Positions 8,257-15,255 of a stretch of DNA of 64,000 nucleotides are shown here, piece after piece. The translations under genes and the position numbers were made by a program. Location: assembly GCA_036824045.1 (NCBI GenBank), contig DAITAZ010000007.1, forward strand, positions 1-64,000, given 5' to 3'. A model generated the notes under the pieces. It saw only the letters and a program-made list of their open reading frames with translations, had not been told where the DNA came from and ran no database searches. The DNA is from DAITAZ01 sp036824045. GTDB taxonomy: Bacteria > Pseudomonadota > Gammaproteobacteria > Burkholderiales > Rhodocyclaceae. How positions within the stretch are numbered: position 1 is the stretch's first letter; every line of letters starts with the position of its first letter.

Positions 8257-8289
8257 AAGCAAAAGCGGGCCAGCGGCCCGCTTTTGCTT
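8257..8289. terminator. Bidirectional intrinsic terminator
   Basis: A 15-bp perfect stem (8257-8271 with 8275-8289) around a 3-base loop, AGC. T-rich on the plus side and A-rich on the minus side, so it can stop both the CoA-transferase gene and the convergent rhodanese operon. Confidence 0.9.
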
Positions 8290-8308
8290 TGCGGCGATCC
8301 CGCCTGCC

Positions 8309-9298
8309 TTACTGCAGGGGCACGGCCCCGGCCAGGGGCCGTTTTTCCAGCGTCCACTGGTGGAGCGAGCCGTCGTACAGCTTGGCCTGCTTGTTGCCCA
8401 GGATCTCGGACATCACGAACCAGGGTCCGGCGGAGAGCTGGCCGCTGTTGCAATAGGTGATGGCGGGCGCGGCAGGGTCGATGCCCTGGGCCTTGAGCAG
8501 GGCGCGGTAGGTGTTGGCGGCGAGGAATTTCTGGCTGCCGGCGACCGGCTTGAACATCAGATCGGCGCCATACAGCCTGGCGCCTTCCAGGTGGCCGTAG
8601 GCATAGACGTAATCGCGCTTGCCCAGGCCGTGGTACTGGCGGACATCGCGGCTATCCACCAGGGTGGCGTTCTTTTCGGCGATGGCCTTGGCCACGTCGT
8701 CGGAGCCGGCGAAGTAGCGCTCGCTGCGATCCGCCCGGGCGGTCCAGTTGCCGGCGCGGGCCGTGGCGGCATCGGTACTGGCGGCGCGCTCTTCCACCAG
8801 CCAGTTGGCCATGCCGCCATCGAGCACGGCGATGTCGTCTTCCCCGTACACCTTGAACTGCCAATACACGCGCAGGGTGTCATCCATGTCCACCGGATCG
8901 GCGCCCACCCCCACCAGCACGATGGGCTTGTTGCCGTCGATGCCGGCGGCGCGGATGGTTTTCTCGAAGTCGGTGCGCTCCGGGATCATGTACTTGACCT
9001 TCAGATCGCCGTAGGTGCGCTCGGTGCGCATGGTTTTCATGTCGATCAGCCGGGCACCGGGGATATGGCCGCCGACCTCCGACAGCAGCTTCCTGCCGGT
9101 TTTGGCGTCGGTCTCGAATTCGGGCTTGGCGGTAAAGCTCTTGGGGTTGGCGCGCACGTCCACCACCTGCACCTTGTCCAGGTTGGCGGCGAGCCACTGG
9201 CTGTCCACCACCGGGCCGGGCAAACCGGCGGCCTGGGCGGCCCAGTGCAGACTGGCGAGTGCCACGGCAGTGGCGGCGTGGGTAAAGCGGAATCGCAT
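8309..9298 (-). CDS. Periplasmic rhodanese (thiosulfate sulfurtransferase)
   Basis: 329 residues with a signal peptide (TAATAVALASLHWAAQAAG). Two rhodanese domains: an N-terminal inactive-looking domain (VQVVDVRANPKSF, GHIPGARLID) and a C-terminal catalytic domain with TLVDSRDVRQYHG, GHLEGARLYGA and the active-site C283 in TYCNSGQLS. Rhodaneses move sulfane sulfur from thiosulfate or persulfides to thiol acceptors. It is the last gene of a minus-strand operon with two YeeE/YedE transporter halves and a Cys-rich peptide, so it probably acts on the same sulfur substrate at the outer face of the inner membrane. Confidence 0.87.
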   Translation of the reverse strand: MRFRFTHAATAVALASLHWAAQAAGLPGPVVDSQWLAANLDKVQVVDVRANPKSFTAKPEFETDAKTGRKLLSEVGGHIPGARLIDMKTMRTERTYGDLKVKYMIPERTDFEKTIRAAGIDGNKPIVLVGVGADPVDMDDTLRVYWQFKVYGEDDIAVLDGGMANWLVEERAASTDAATARAGNWTARADRSERYFAGSDDVAKAIAEKNATLVDSRDVRQYHGLGKRDYVYAYGHLEGARLYGADLMFKPVAGSQKFLAANTYRALLKAQGIDPAAPAITYCNSGQLSAGPWFVMSEILGNKQAKLYDGSLHQWTLEKRPLAGAVPLQ

Positions 9299-9309
9299 GG
9301 GGTCTCCTC

Positions 9310-9960
9310 CTACTCTTGGAATTGGACGCTCAGGGCGCGCAGGCGCTCCGGAGCCGAGATCGACCGCTCGCTCAGCACGTCCAGGCGGCGGTCTTCCAGC
9401 GCGGCATCGAGGCCGGCGGTGTGAATATGGGGGGCAATGGCCGCGTCCCGCTCGCGCAGCAAGGCGGCGATATCGTCGGCAAACAACTGCACCATGGCGG
9501 TAAGCCAGTCCGCCAGGGGCGCCAGCCGGCCGCGGGTGCGCAGACGGAAGCCCGGCAGCGCGGCGGCTACCCGTTCGCCGGGGGACCAGTGCTCGCCGGT
9601 CACCCAGCGGTTGGTGGCAAAGAACCGCAGCGGCTGTCCGCAGGCATCCAGGGAAAGGCCCGCGAGGTGGAAGAACCCGGGCCCATCCGCCGCCGGGTCA
9701 TGGACGAACAGGTGGAAATGCCCGTGCTCCGCGGCCGGGTAGCGGCTGGAAGTGTGGGCGTGGTAGTAGAAGCGGGTGCCCGCCTCCGCATCCACCACGT
9801 CGTTCAGCGGGTAGTGGCGCAGAGGTTCGAGGGTGCGGGCGCCGGCCAGGGCCGCCGTAGCCAGGCTCATGCCCCGTTGGGCGTAGCGCAGCTGCACGCT
9901 GGCGGCCGTCTGGGCCGCCGCCAGCAGGGACTCCGGGCTGCTTACTTCTTGGGCGCGCAC
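9310..9960 (-). CDS. Conserved protein of unknown function in the sulfur operon
   Basis: 216 residues if the GTG at 9960 is used; that start overlaps the end of the NPCGP-repeat gene by 19 bases. A later ATG (MSLATAALAG, about residue 30) is possible. No signal peptide or membrane helix. Notable segments are a histidine/aromatic-rich patch (RFYYHAHTSSRYPAAEHGHFHLFVH) and a Trp-containing middle part (FFATNRWVTGEHWSPGERV). The His cluster could bind metal, but that is inference. I do not recognise a named function. The position between the Cys-rich peptide and the rhodanese ties it to the same process. Confidence 0.7.
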   Translation of the reverse strand: MRAQEVSSPESLLAAAQTAASVQLRYAQRGMSLATAALAGARTLEPLRHYPLNDVVDAEAGTRFYYHAHTSSRYPAAEHGHFHLFVHDPAADGPGFFHLAGLSLDACGQPLRFFATNRWVTGEHWSPGERVAAALPGFRLRTRGRLAPLADWLTAMVQLFADDIAALLRERDAAIAPHIHTAGLDAALEDRRLDVLSERSISAPERLRALSVQFQE

Positions 9961-10205
9961 GGATTGGCCGGGCCGCAGGGGTTGTCGGAGGCTTTCTTCT
10001 TTTTCTTCTTGGCCGGGCCGCAGGGGTTGCTCGGCCCGCAGGGGTTGGTGGCTTCCTTCTTGTCGGCGCTCTCGGCCTTGGCCGGGGCATCGGCGGCGAG
10101 CACCGCGGGCGCCGGCACCACCAGGGCAGCGGCGACGCTGAGGGCGGCCAGGGTTTCGGCGAGTTTCTGCTTGCGGTTGGCGGCTTTCTTCATGGGTTTC
10201 GTCAT
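9942..10205 (-). CDS. Small exported protein with NPCGP cysteine repeats
   Basis: 87 residues (ATG at 10205, with a second ATG at 10193). Basic N-terminus and hydrophobic stretch (LAALSVAAALVVPAPAVLA) form a signal peptide. The mature part, about 45 residues, consists of NPCGP or NPCAP units (four copies in two pairs) separated by a run of six lysines. The four cysteines in a simple repeat suggest metal or sulfane-sulfur binding in the periplasm. Similar NPC-repeat peptides exist in other proteobacteria, but I know of no proven function. It sits between the transporter genes and the unknown His-rich protein, with the rhodanese as the last operon gene. Confidence 0.75.
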   Translation of the reverse strand: MTKPMKKAANRKQKLAETLAALSVAAALVVPAPAVLAADAPAKAESADKKEATNPCGPSNPCGPAKKKKKKASDNPCGPANPCAPKK

Positions 10206-10222
10206 CGTTGTTGAGGGGAAAA

Positions 10223-10831
10223 TCAGTCGCGGGCGTCGGCCACGGCTTCTTCGGCGCTCACCGGGCCCGGGCCCCGGGCTTCCAGCTTGCCGCCGAAGTA
10301 GAACACCGCCAGCAGCGCCACGAACAGCCCGCCCAGGAGCGCCGGGTCGGAGATGCCGTAGGCGTCGGCAAAGGTGTCGCCGGCTTCCACTTCGCCCGCG
10401 GCCATCAGGCTTTCCAGCCCGGGGCCGTAGAGGCTGGCGAAGAGCAGGGTGCCCAGCACCAGCCCGATCAGGAACACCAGCGCGTCCATCCGGCCGGAGA
10501 ACAGGCCTACCACCGAGGTGCCGGGGCAGTAGCCCCCCACCGCGAAGCCCGCGCCCACCAGGGCGCCGCCGACGGCCGCGGCGGCCGTGAGCGCCGTGGG
10601 CACGAACAGGTTGTCCGCATCCAGCAGCCCGGCCGCACGCAGGGCGTACAGCCCCGCAGCCGCCACCACGATGGCGGTGAACATCACCTTGAAGACCGAC
10701 CAGTCGGAAAGCCTGAACTGGGCAGTGAGTTTGCGCGGGCTGCCGAAGCCTGCGTTTTCGAGCACGAAGCCGAACAGGGCGCCGCACGCCAGGCCGGAGA
10801 TCATCCCGGCGTCGTTCAAGGGCAGCAGCAT
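10223..10831 (-). CDS. YeeE/YedE-family sulfur transporter, second half
   Basis: 202 residues, multi-helix membrane protein of the YeeE/YedE (sulf_transp) family. It carries the cysteine motif VGGYCPGTSVVGL; in characterised YeeE/TsuA thiosulfate transporters the conserved cysteines line the path and relay the substrate. The partner gene directly upstream carries the other half, so the transporter is split into two polypeptides. The 1-bp spacing (10831/10833) implies coupled translation. Probable substrate thiosulfate, given the rhodanese in the operon. Confidence 0.85.
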   Translation of the reverse strand: MLLPLNDAGMISGLACGALFGFVLENAGFGSPRKLTAQFRLSDWSVFKVMFTAIVVAAAGLYALRAAGLLDADNLFVPTALTAAAAVGGALVGAGFAVGGYCPGTSVVGLFSGRMDALVFLIGLVLGTLLFASLYGPGLESLMAAGEVEAGDTFADAYGISDPALLGGLFVALLAVFYFGGKLEARGPGPVSAEEAVADARD

Positions 10832-10832
10832 C

Positions 10833-11363
10833 TCACACCCCCCGCACCAACCGGCTCACCAGGAGGCCGGCGGCAAAAAAGGTCCCGAGGAACACAAAGG
10901 CGGCGATCGCCAGCGTGGCCGCGCCGGACAGCCCCAGCCCGCTGGTGCAGCCCGCCGCCACCCGGGCCCCAAAGCCCGCCAGCACCCCGCCCACCAGGGC
11001 GGTGATCAGCCGTTTGCCCCGGCCCACCCGTTGCGCGCCATCCAGTTGCAGCCGCAGCCGTCCGCCCAGGGCTGCCGCCCCCAGCGCCCCCAGCGCTACC
11101 CCCAGCACCTGCCAGGTGATCCAGCCCGGCAGCGGGTTGCCGCTTTCCACCATCGGTCCCAGGTAGGCGTTGGCTTGGGTTGCGGCCGGCGCCACCGCCA
11201 GCCCCAGCGCCGCCGCCAGCCGGGTGGTGGCGCCGGTTGCGCCCAGCCCGTGGCCGGTCAGCACGAAGGTCAACAACAACACCAGGCCCAGGGCCGCGCC
11301 CGCCACCAGAGGCGGCCAGAACGCCTTGACCGGCCGCCCGGCCGGGGAAGAGGAATCAGTCAT
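10833..11363 (-). CDS. YeeE/YedE-family sulfur transporter, first half
   Basis: 176 residues, first gene of the sulfur operon. Four to five hydrophobic helices and the signature GFGARVAAGCTSGLGLSGAATL, the first cysteine motif of the YeeE/YedE family. Long single-chain homologs contain both halves, so this and the next gene together equal one transporter. A promoter lies 35-60 bp upstream. Confidence 0.85.
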   Translation of the reverse strand: MTDSSSPAGRPVKAFWPPLVAGAALGLVLLLTFVLTGHGLGATGATTRLAAALGLAVAPAATQANAYLGPMVESGNPLPGWITWQVLGVALGALGAAALGGRLRLQLDGAQRVGRGKRLITALVGGVLAGFGARVAAGCTSGLGLSGAATLAIAAFVFLGTFFAAGLLVSRLVRGV

Positions 11364-11396
11364 CGGGAATTTTTGAATATAAGAAAAAGCTGATTG

Positions 11397-11425
11397 ATGA
11401 TAGGCCAGCTTTTCGGCGCATGCAA
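11397..11425 (-). promoter_or_regulatory. Promoter of the thiosulfate operon
   Basis: On the minus strand, TTGCAT (11425-11420), a 17-base spacer and TATCAT (11402-11397) form a good sigma-70 promoter ahead of the transporter gene at 11363. An inverted repeat AAAAGCTG (11385-11392) / CAGCTTTT (11406-11413) brackets the -10 box and may be an operator for a sulfur-responsive regulator (inference). Confidence 0.55.
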
Positions 11426-11482
11426 AGGCTGATTAGGGGTGGTTTGCCGCTTTGCGGGCTGATGCCCGGGTGGGGCGGGGTC

Positions 11483-12772
11483 TTAGTCCCGCCCCCCGAA
11501 CAACCCCGCCGCGGCGACCGGGTTGGAGGGGAAGTAGAAATGCACGTAGCTGGCGGTGAGGCTGCCTTGGCGGTAGATGGCTTCGCCGTCCTGGCCGCTG
11601 CTGGAGCGGGCGTGCAGGCTGGGGGTGAGCGGGGTTTCGGCGCGGGAATGGTGGTAGGTGTGGCCGGCCAGCGTTCCGGCGGGCAGCTGGGCGAACTGGG
11701 TGCCGAGGGCGGCAAGCCGGGGCTGCATGAGGGTGCGGCCGGGAAGCAGCCCGGCCATGGGGTGGCTGGCGCCGTCGGTGTCCACCAGGGCCTCGAAGAG
11801 GCTCATCATGCCGCCGCACTCGGCCAGCAGGGGGCGGCCGGCGGCCACGTGGCGGGCCAGGGCGGCCCACAGGCGCGGCCGCTGGCTCAGGGGGCCGGTA
11901 TGCAGTTCCGGGTAGCCGCCGGGGAGCCAGACGGCGTCGCAGGTGGGCAGGGCGTCTTCCGCCAGGGGGGAGAAGAACACGAGTTCGGCGCCCAGCGCGC
12001 GCAGGGTGTCCAGATTGGCGGGGTAGATGAAGCCGAAGGCCGCGTCCCGGGCGATGGCGATGCGGCGGCCCGCCAGCAGGGGCGGGACGGATGCGGGCGG
12101 GGGCGGGGCGAAGTGCACGGCGGAGGGCAGGCCGGCGGCGCCGGTGGCCTGGAGCTGGTCGGCCAGACGGTCGAGGCGGGCGGTGAGGTCGGAGATCTCG
12201 GCCGCCTGCAGCAGACCCAGGTGGCGTTCGGGCAGAGCGGCCTCCGGGTCGCGGGTGAGCGCCCCGTACCAGCGCATGCCCGGGGGCAGGGCGTCCTGCA
12301 GCAACTGGGCGTGGCCGGCGCTGCCCACCTGGTTGGCGAGCACGCCGGAAAAGGGCAGGCCGGGCTGGTAGTGGGCCAGCCCCCAGGCGACGGCGGAGAA
12401 GGTCTGGGCCATGGCCCGGGCGTCGATCACCGCCAGCACGGGGATGCCGAAGCGGCGGGCGATGTCGGCGCCGGAGGGCTGGCCATCGAAGAGGCCCATC
12501 ACCCCTTCGACGATCAGGAGATCGGCGCTGGCGGCAGCTTCGGCCAGGCGGCGGGCCACGTCGGTCTCGCCGCACATGCCCAGGTCCACGTTGTAGCAGG
12601 GCGCGCCGCTGGCGGTGGCGTGGATCTGCGGGTCGAGGAAGTCCGGCCCGCACTTGAGCACCCGCACCCGGCGGCCGGCGCGGGCGTGGAGCCGGGCCAG
12701 GGCGGCGGTGACCGTGGTCTTGCCCTGGCCGGAGGCGGGGGCGGCGATGAACAGCGCGGGGCAGGCAACCAT
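11483..12772 (-). CDS. cobB: Cobyrinate a,c-diamide synthase (CobB/CbiA)
   Basis: 429 residues, ATG at 12772. ATP- and glutamine-dependent amidation of the a and c side chains of the corrin ring. The N-terminal dethiobiotin-synthetase-like domain has the P-loop APASGQGKTT and the KCGPDFLDP motif; the C-terminal class I amidotransferase domain has LPGGYPELH and the nucleophile cysteine in LLAECGGMMSL. The normal length for the family is about 430-460. It follows cobO by 2 bp and is the last gene of the btuB operon. Its presence means the strain amidates the ring itself, beyond simple salvage, although no ring-building genes lie in this window. Confidence 0.93.
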   Translation of the reverse strand: MVACPALFIAAPASGQGKTTVTAALARLHARAGRRVRVLKCGPDFLDPQIHATASGAPCYNVDLGMCGETDVARRLAEAAASADLLIVEGVMGLFDGQPSGADIARRFGIPVLAVIDARAMAQTFSAVAWGLAHYQPGLPFSGVLANQVGSAGHAQLLQDALPPGMRWYGALTRDPEAALPERHLGLLQAAEISDLTARLDRLADQLQATGAAGLPSAVHFAPPPPASVPPLLAGRRIAIARDAAFGFIYPANLDTLRALGAELVFFSPLAEDALPTCDAVWLPGGYPELHTGPLSQRPRLWAALARHVAAGRPLLAECGGMMSLFEALVDTDGASHPMAGLLPGRTLMQPRLAALGTQFAQLPAGTLAGHTYHHSRAETPLTPSLHARSSSGQDGEAIYRQGSLTASYVHFYFPSNPVAAAGLFGGRD

Positions 12773-12774
12773 GC

Positions 12775-13383
12775 TTACCACTCCAGCCCGGGTTGGGCGG
12801 CGATGCCGGCCTGGAAGGCGTGCTTGACCAAGCCCACCTCGCTCACCGTATCGGCCGCGGCGACCAGCGCGGCGGGCGCGGCGCGGCCGGTGATGATCAC
12901 GTGCTGCATGGGCGGGCGGCTGGCCAGCACGGGCAGCACCGCGTCCACGCTCAGCCAGCCGTATTTGAAGGCGTAAGTCATTTCGTCCAGGATCACCAGC
13001 CCATAGGCCGGATCGGCCAGATAGCGGGCGGCGGTGTGCCAGGCCTGGCGGGCGGCGGCGGCGTCCCGCGCCGGGTCCTGGGTCTCCCAGGTGAAGCCCT
13101 CCCCCATCACGTGCCAGCTCACGGCTTCGGGAAAGCGGCGGAAGAAGCCTTCTTCGCCCGTGTCGGAGCGGCTTTTGACGAACTGCACCACGGCGGCGCG
13201 CAGGCCGTGGCCCAGGGCGCGGGCCAGCACGCCGAAGGCGGCGGAGCTTTTGCCCTTGCCGTTGCCGGTGTTGACCACCAGCACGCCCCGGTGGCCGTCG
13301 GCGGCGGCGATGCGGGCGTCCACTACGGCTTTCTTGCGGGCCATGCGCTGGCTGTGGCGGGCGTCGCGGTCGGTGTTGTCCAT
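12775..13383 (-). CDS. cobO: Cob(I)yrinic acid a,c-diamide adenosyltransferase CobO/BtuR
   Basis: 202 residues, ATG at 13383. Attaches the 5'-deoxyadenosyl group to cob(I)alamin or corrinoids. The variant P-loop NTGNGKGKSSAAFG, the LVILDEM motif and the C-terminal TEVGL/VKHAF-type tail (here VSEVGLVKHAFQAGIAAQPGLEW) are diagnostic. Two bp upstream of cobB and about 30 bp after btuD. Confidence 0.95.
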   Translation of the reverse strand: MDNTDRDARHSQRMARKKAVVDARIAAADGHRGVLVVNTGNGKGKSSAAFGVLARALGHGLRAAVVQFVKSRSDTGEEGFFRRFPEAVSWHVMGEGFTWETQDPARDAAAARQAWHTAARYLADPAYGLVILDEMTYAFKYGWLSVDAVLPVLASRPPMQHVIITGRAAPAALVAAADTVSEVGLVKHAFQAGIAAQPGLEW

Positions 13384-13415
13384 GGTTGTGCTCTGCGGGG
13401 TTTTGTGGTTGGGGG

Positions 13416-14207
13416 TCAGTCCGGGAGGAAGGTGACGCGGCCTTCCACTTCAAAGCGGCGCAGCGGATGACCGAAGGCCCGGGACAGGCGTTCGGCTTGC
13501 ATCACCGCGTCCCGGGGGCCGACGGCGGCCCCGCCCTGACCGTCCAGCAGGACCACCTGGTCTGCGTAGCGGGCGGCAAGGTTGATGTCGTGGAGCACCA
13601 TCACCACGCCGCGCCCTTGGCCGGCCAGGTGGCGGAAGAGTTCCAGCGCCGCGATCTGATAGTGCAGGTCCAGGTGGTTCAGCGGCTCGTCCAGCAGGAA
13701 GAGCCGCGGCGCCTGGGCGAGCAGGGCGGCCAGGGCCACGCGCTGGCGTTCGCCGCCGGACAGTGTCTGAATGTCCCGCGCGGCCAGATCTGCCAGGCCC
13801 AGGTCCGCCAGGGCGGCGCGGGCGATGTGTTCATCCTCGGCGCTCTCCCAGGCCCAGCGGCCCAGGTGCGGGTGGCGGCCCACCAGCACGGTGTCCAGCA
13901 CGGTGGCGGCAAAGGGGTCGCTCTGTTGCTGCACCAGCAGGCCGCGGGTGAGGGCAATCTGGCGCGGGCCGAGGGTGGCGAGATCGCTGCCCGCCAGCGC
14001 CACCGTGCCCGCCGCGGGGGGGCGCAGCCCGGCCAGGGTGTGCAGCAAGGTGGTCTTGCCGGAGCCGTTGCGGCCCAGGATGGCCACGCAGCGCCCGGCT
14101 TCGCAGGCCATCTCCAGTTCCGCGCAAACGGTGTGGCCACCCACCGTCACCCGCAGGCCGCGGGCGGCGAGCAGGGGCGCATCGGGCATGGTGGATGGGC
14201 GGCTCAT
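13416..14207 (-). CDS. btuD: Vitamin B12 ABC transporter ATP-binding protein BtuD
   Basis: 263 residues. Walker A GRNGSGKTT, Q-loop VQQQSDPF, signature LSGGERQRVALAALLAQ, Walker B LFLLDEPLNHLD and switch H in MVLHDINLAARYAD. This is the FecE/BtuD class of metal-chelate importers. It overlaps btuC by 4 bases, and with BtuC and BtuF forms the inner-membrane B12 importer. Confidence 0.9.
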   Translation of the reverse strand: MSRPSTMPDAPLLAARGLRVTVGGHTVCAELEMACEAGRCVAILGRNGSGKTTLLHTLAGLRPPAAGTVALAGSDLATLGPRQIALTRGLLVQQQSDPFAATVLDTVLVGRHPHLGRWAWESAEDEHIARAALADLGLADLAARDIQTLSGGERQRVALAALLAQAPRLFLLDEPLNHLDLHYQIAALELFRHLAGQGRGVVMVLHDINLAARYADQVVLLDGQGGAAVGPRDAVMQAERLSRAFGHPLRRFEVEGRVTFLPD

Positions 14208-15184
14208 CGGGGCTGGCGCGAGAGCAGGAAGAGGAAGATGGGCACGCCGAAAAGGGCGGTGAGCACGCCCACGGGCAGTTGTGCCGGGGCGACGATGGTG
14301 CGCGCCAGGGTGTCGGCGGCGGTGAGCAGGCAGCCGCCGGCCAGGACGGCGGCGGGCAACAGCAGGCGCTGGTCGTTGCCGATGGCCAGCCGCACCAGAT
14401 GCGGCACGATCAGCCCGACGAAACCCACCGGCCCCACCAGGGTGACGGCGCTGGCGGTGGCGAGCGAGGCCAGCACATAGACCAGGGTGCGCAGGCGCGT
14501 CACCTGCACGCCCAGGGCGCGGGCGTTGAGCTCCCCCCGCGCCAGCAGGTTCAGTTCCCGGGCGTGGGGCAGGGCGCAGGCCAGCAGCACGAGGAGCAGG
14601 CAGAAGGCGGGCCAGGGCTGGGTGGCGCCGCTGGCATCCCCCAGCAGCCAGAACACCATGCCCTGGAGCCGGGTATCCGGCGCAATCGCCAGCAGCAGCG
14701 ACACCACCGCGCCGCAGCCGGCGGCGACGATGACACCGGTGAGCAGCAGCCGGGTCTGGGTCCAGCTGCCATCCCCGTGGGCGAGACCGAACACCAGCAA
14801 CATGGCCGCCATGGCGCCCACGGCGGCTCCCGCGTCCACCAGCAGACTGGCGGCTCCGGCCAGGATGGCCAGCAGCGCGCCCACGGCAGCGCCACCGGAA
14901 ATCCCGATCACGTAGGGATCGGCCAGCGGGTTGCGCAGCAGCACTTGCAGCAGGGCGCCGGCCAGCGCCAGCAACCCGCCGCAGGTGAAGGCGGCCACCG
15001 CCCGCGGCAGGCGCAGGGCACGCACCACGTCGGCGGCGGTGTCCGAGCCGCCGCCCAAGGCAGCGGCCAGCGCTTCGGCCGGGGTGATGGGCAGATCGCC
15101 GGCGGAAAGGGCCCAGGCCAGCGCCGCCAGGGCGGACGCGAGCAGGCCGCCCAGCAGCGGCAGGGCATGGCGGTGGCGGGTCAC
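14204..15184 (-). CDS. btuC: Vitamin B12 ABC transporter permease BtuC
   Basis: 326 residues from a GTG at 15184. FecCD/BtuC family permease with about ten helices. Conserved pieces: LRLPRAVAAFTCGGLLALAGALLQVLLRNPLADPYVIGISGGAAVGA, GxVGFVGLIVPHLVRL (here GPVGFVGLIVPHLVRLAIGNDQR), and the C-terminal GVLTALFGVPIFLFLL. The GTG overlaps the TGA of a 17-codon ORF (15234-15181, ATG at 15234) that begins 22 bp after btuB; translational coupling through this mini-ORF may explain the lack of a ribosome site before the GTG. Confidence 0.9.
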   Translation of the reverse strand: MTRHRHALPLLGGLLASALAALAWALSAGDLPITPAEALAAALGGGSDTAADVVRALRLPRAVAAFTCGGLLALAGALLQVLLRNPLADPYVIGISGGAAVGALLAILAGAASLLVDAGAAVGAMAAMLLVFGLAHGDGSWTQTRLLLTGVIVAAGCGAVVSLLLAIAPDTRLQGMVFWLLGDASGATQPWPAFCLLLVLLACALPHARELNLLARGELNARALGVQVTRLRTLVYVLASLATASAVTLVGPVGFVGLIVPHLVRLAIGNDQRLLLPAAVLAGGCLLTAADTLARTIVAPAQLPVGVLTALFGVPIFLFLLSRQPR

Positions 15185-15255
15185 GGGAGGGCCCGCCAGC
15201 CGGCGCCCGGCATCCGTTCCGGGGGCGCGCTCATCCGCGCCGCCCGGGACGACGC

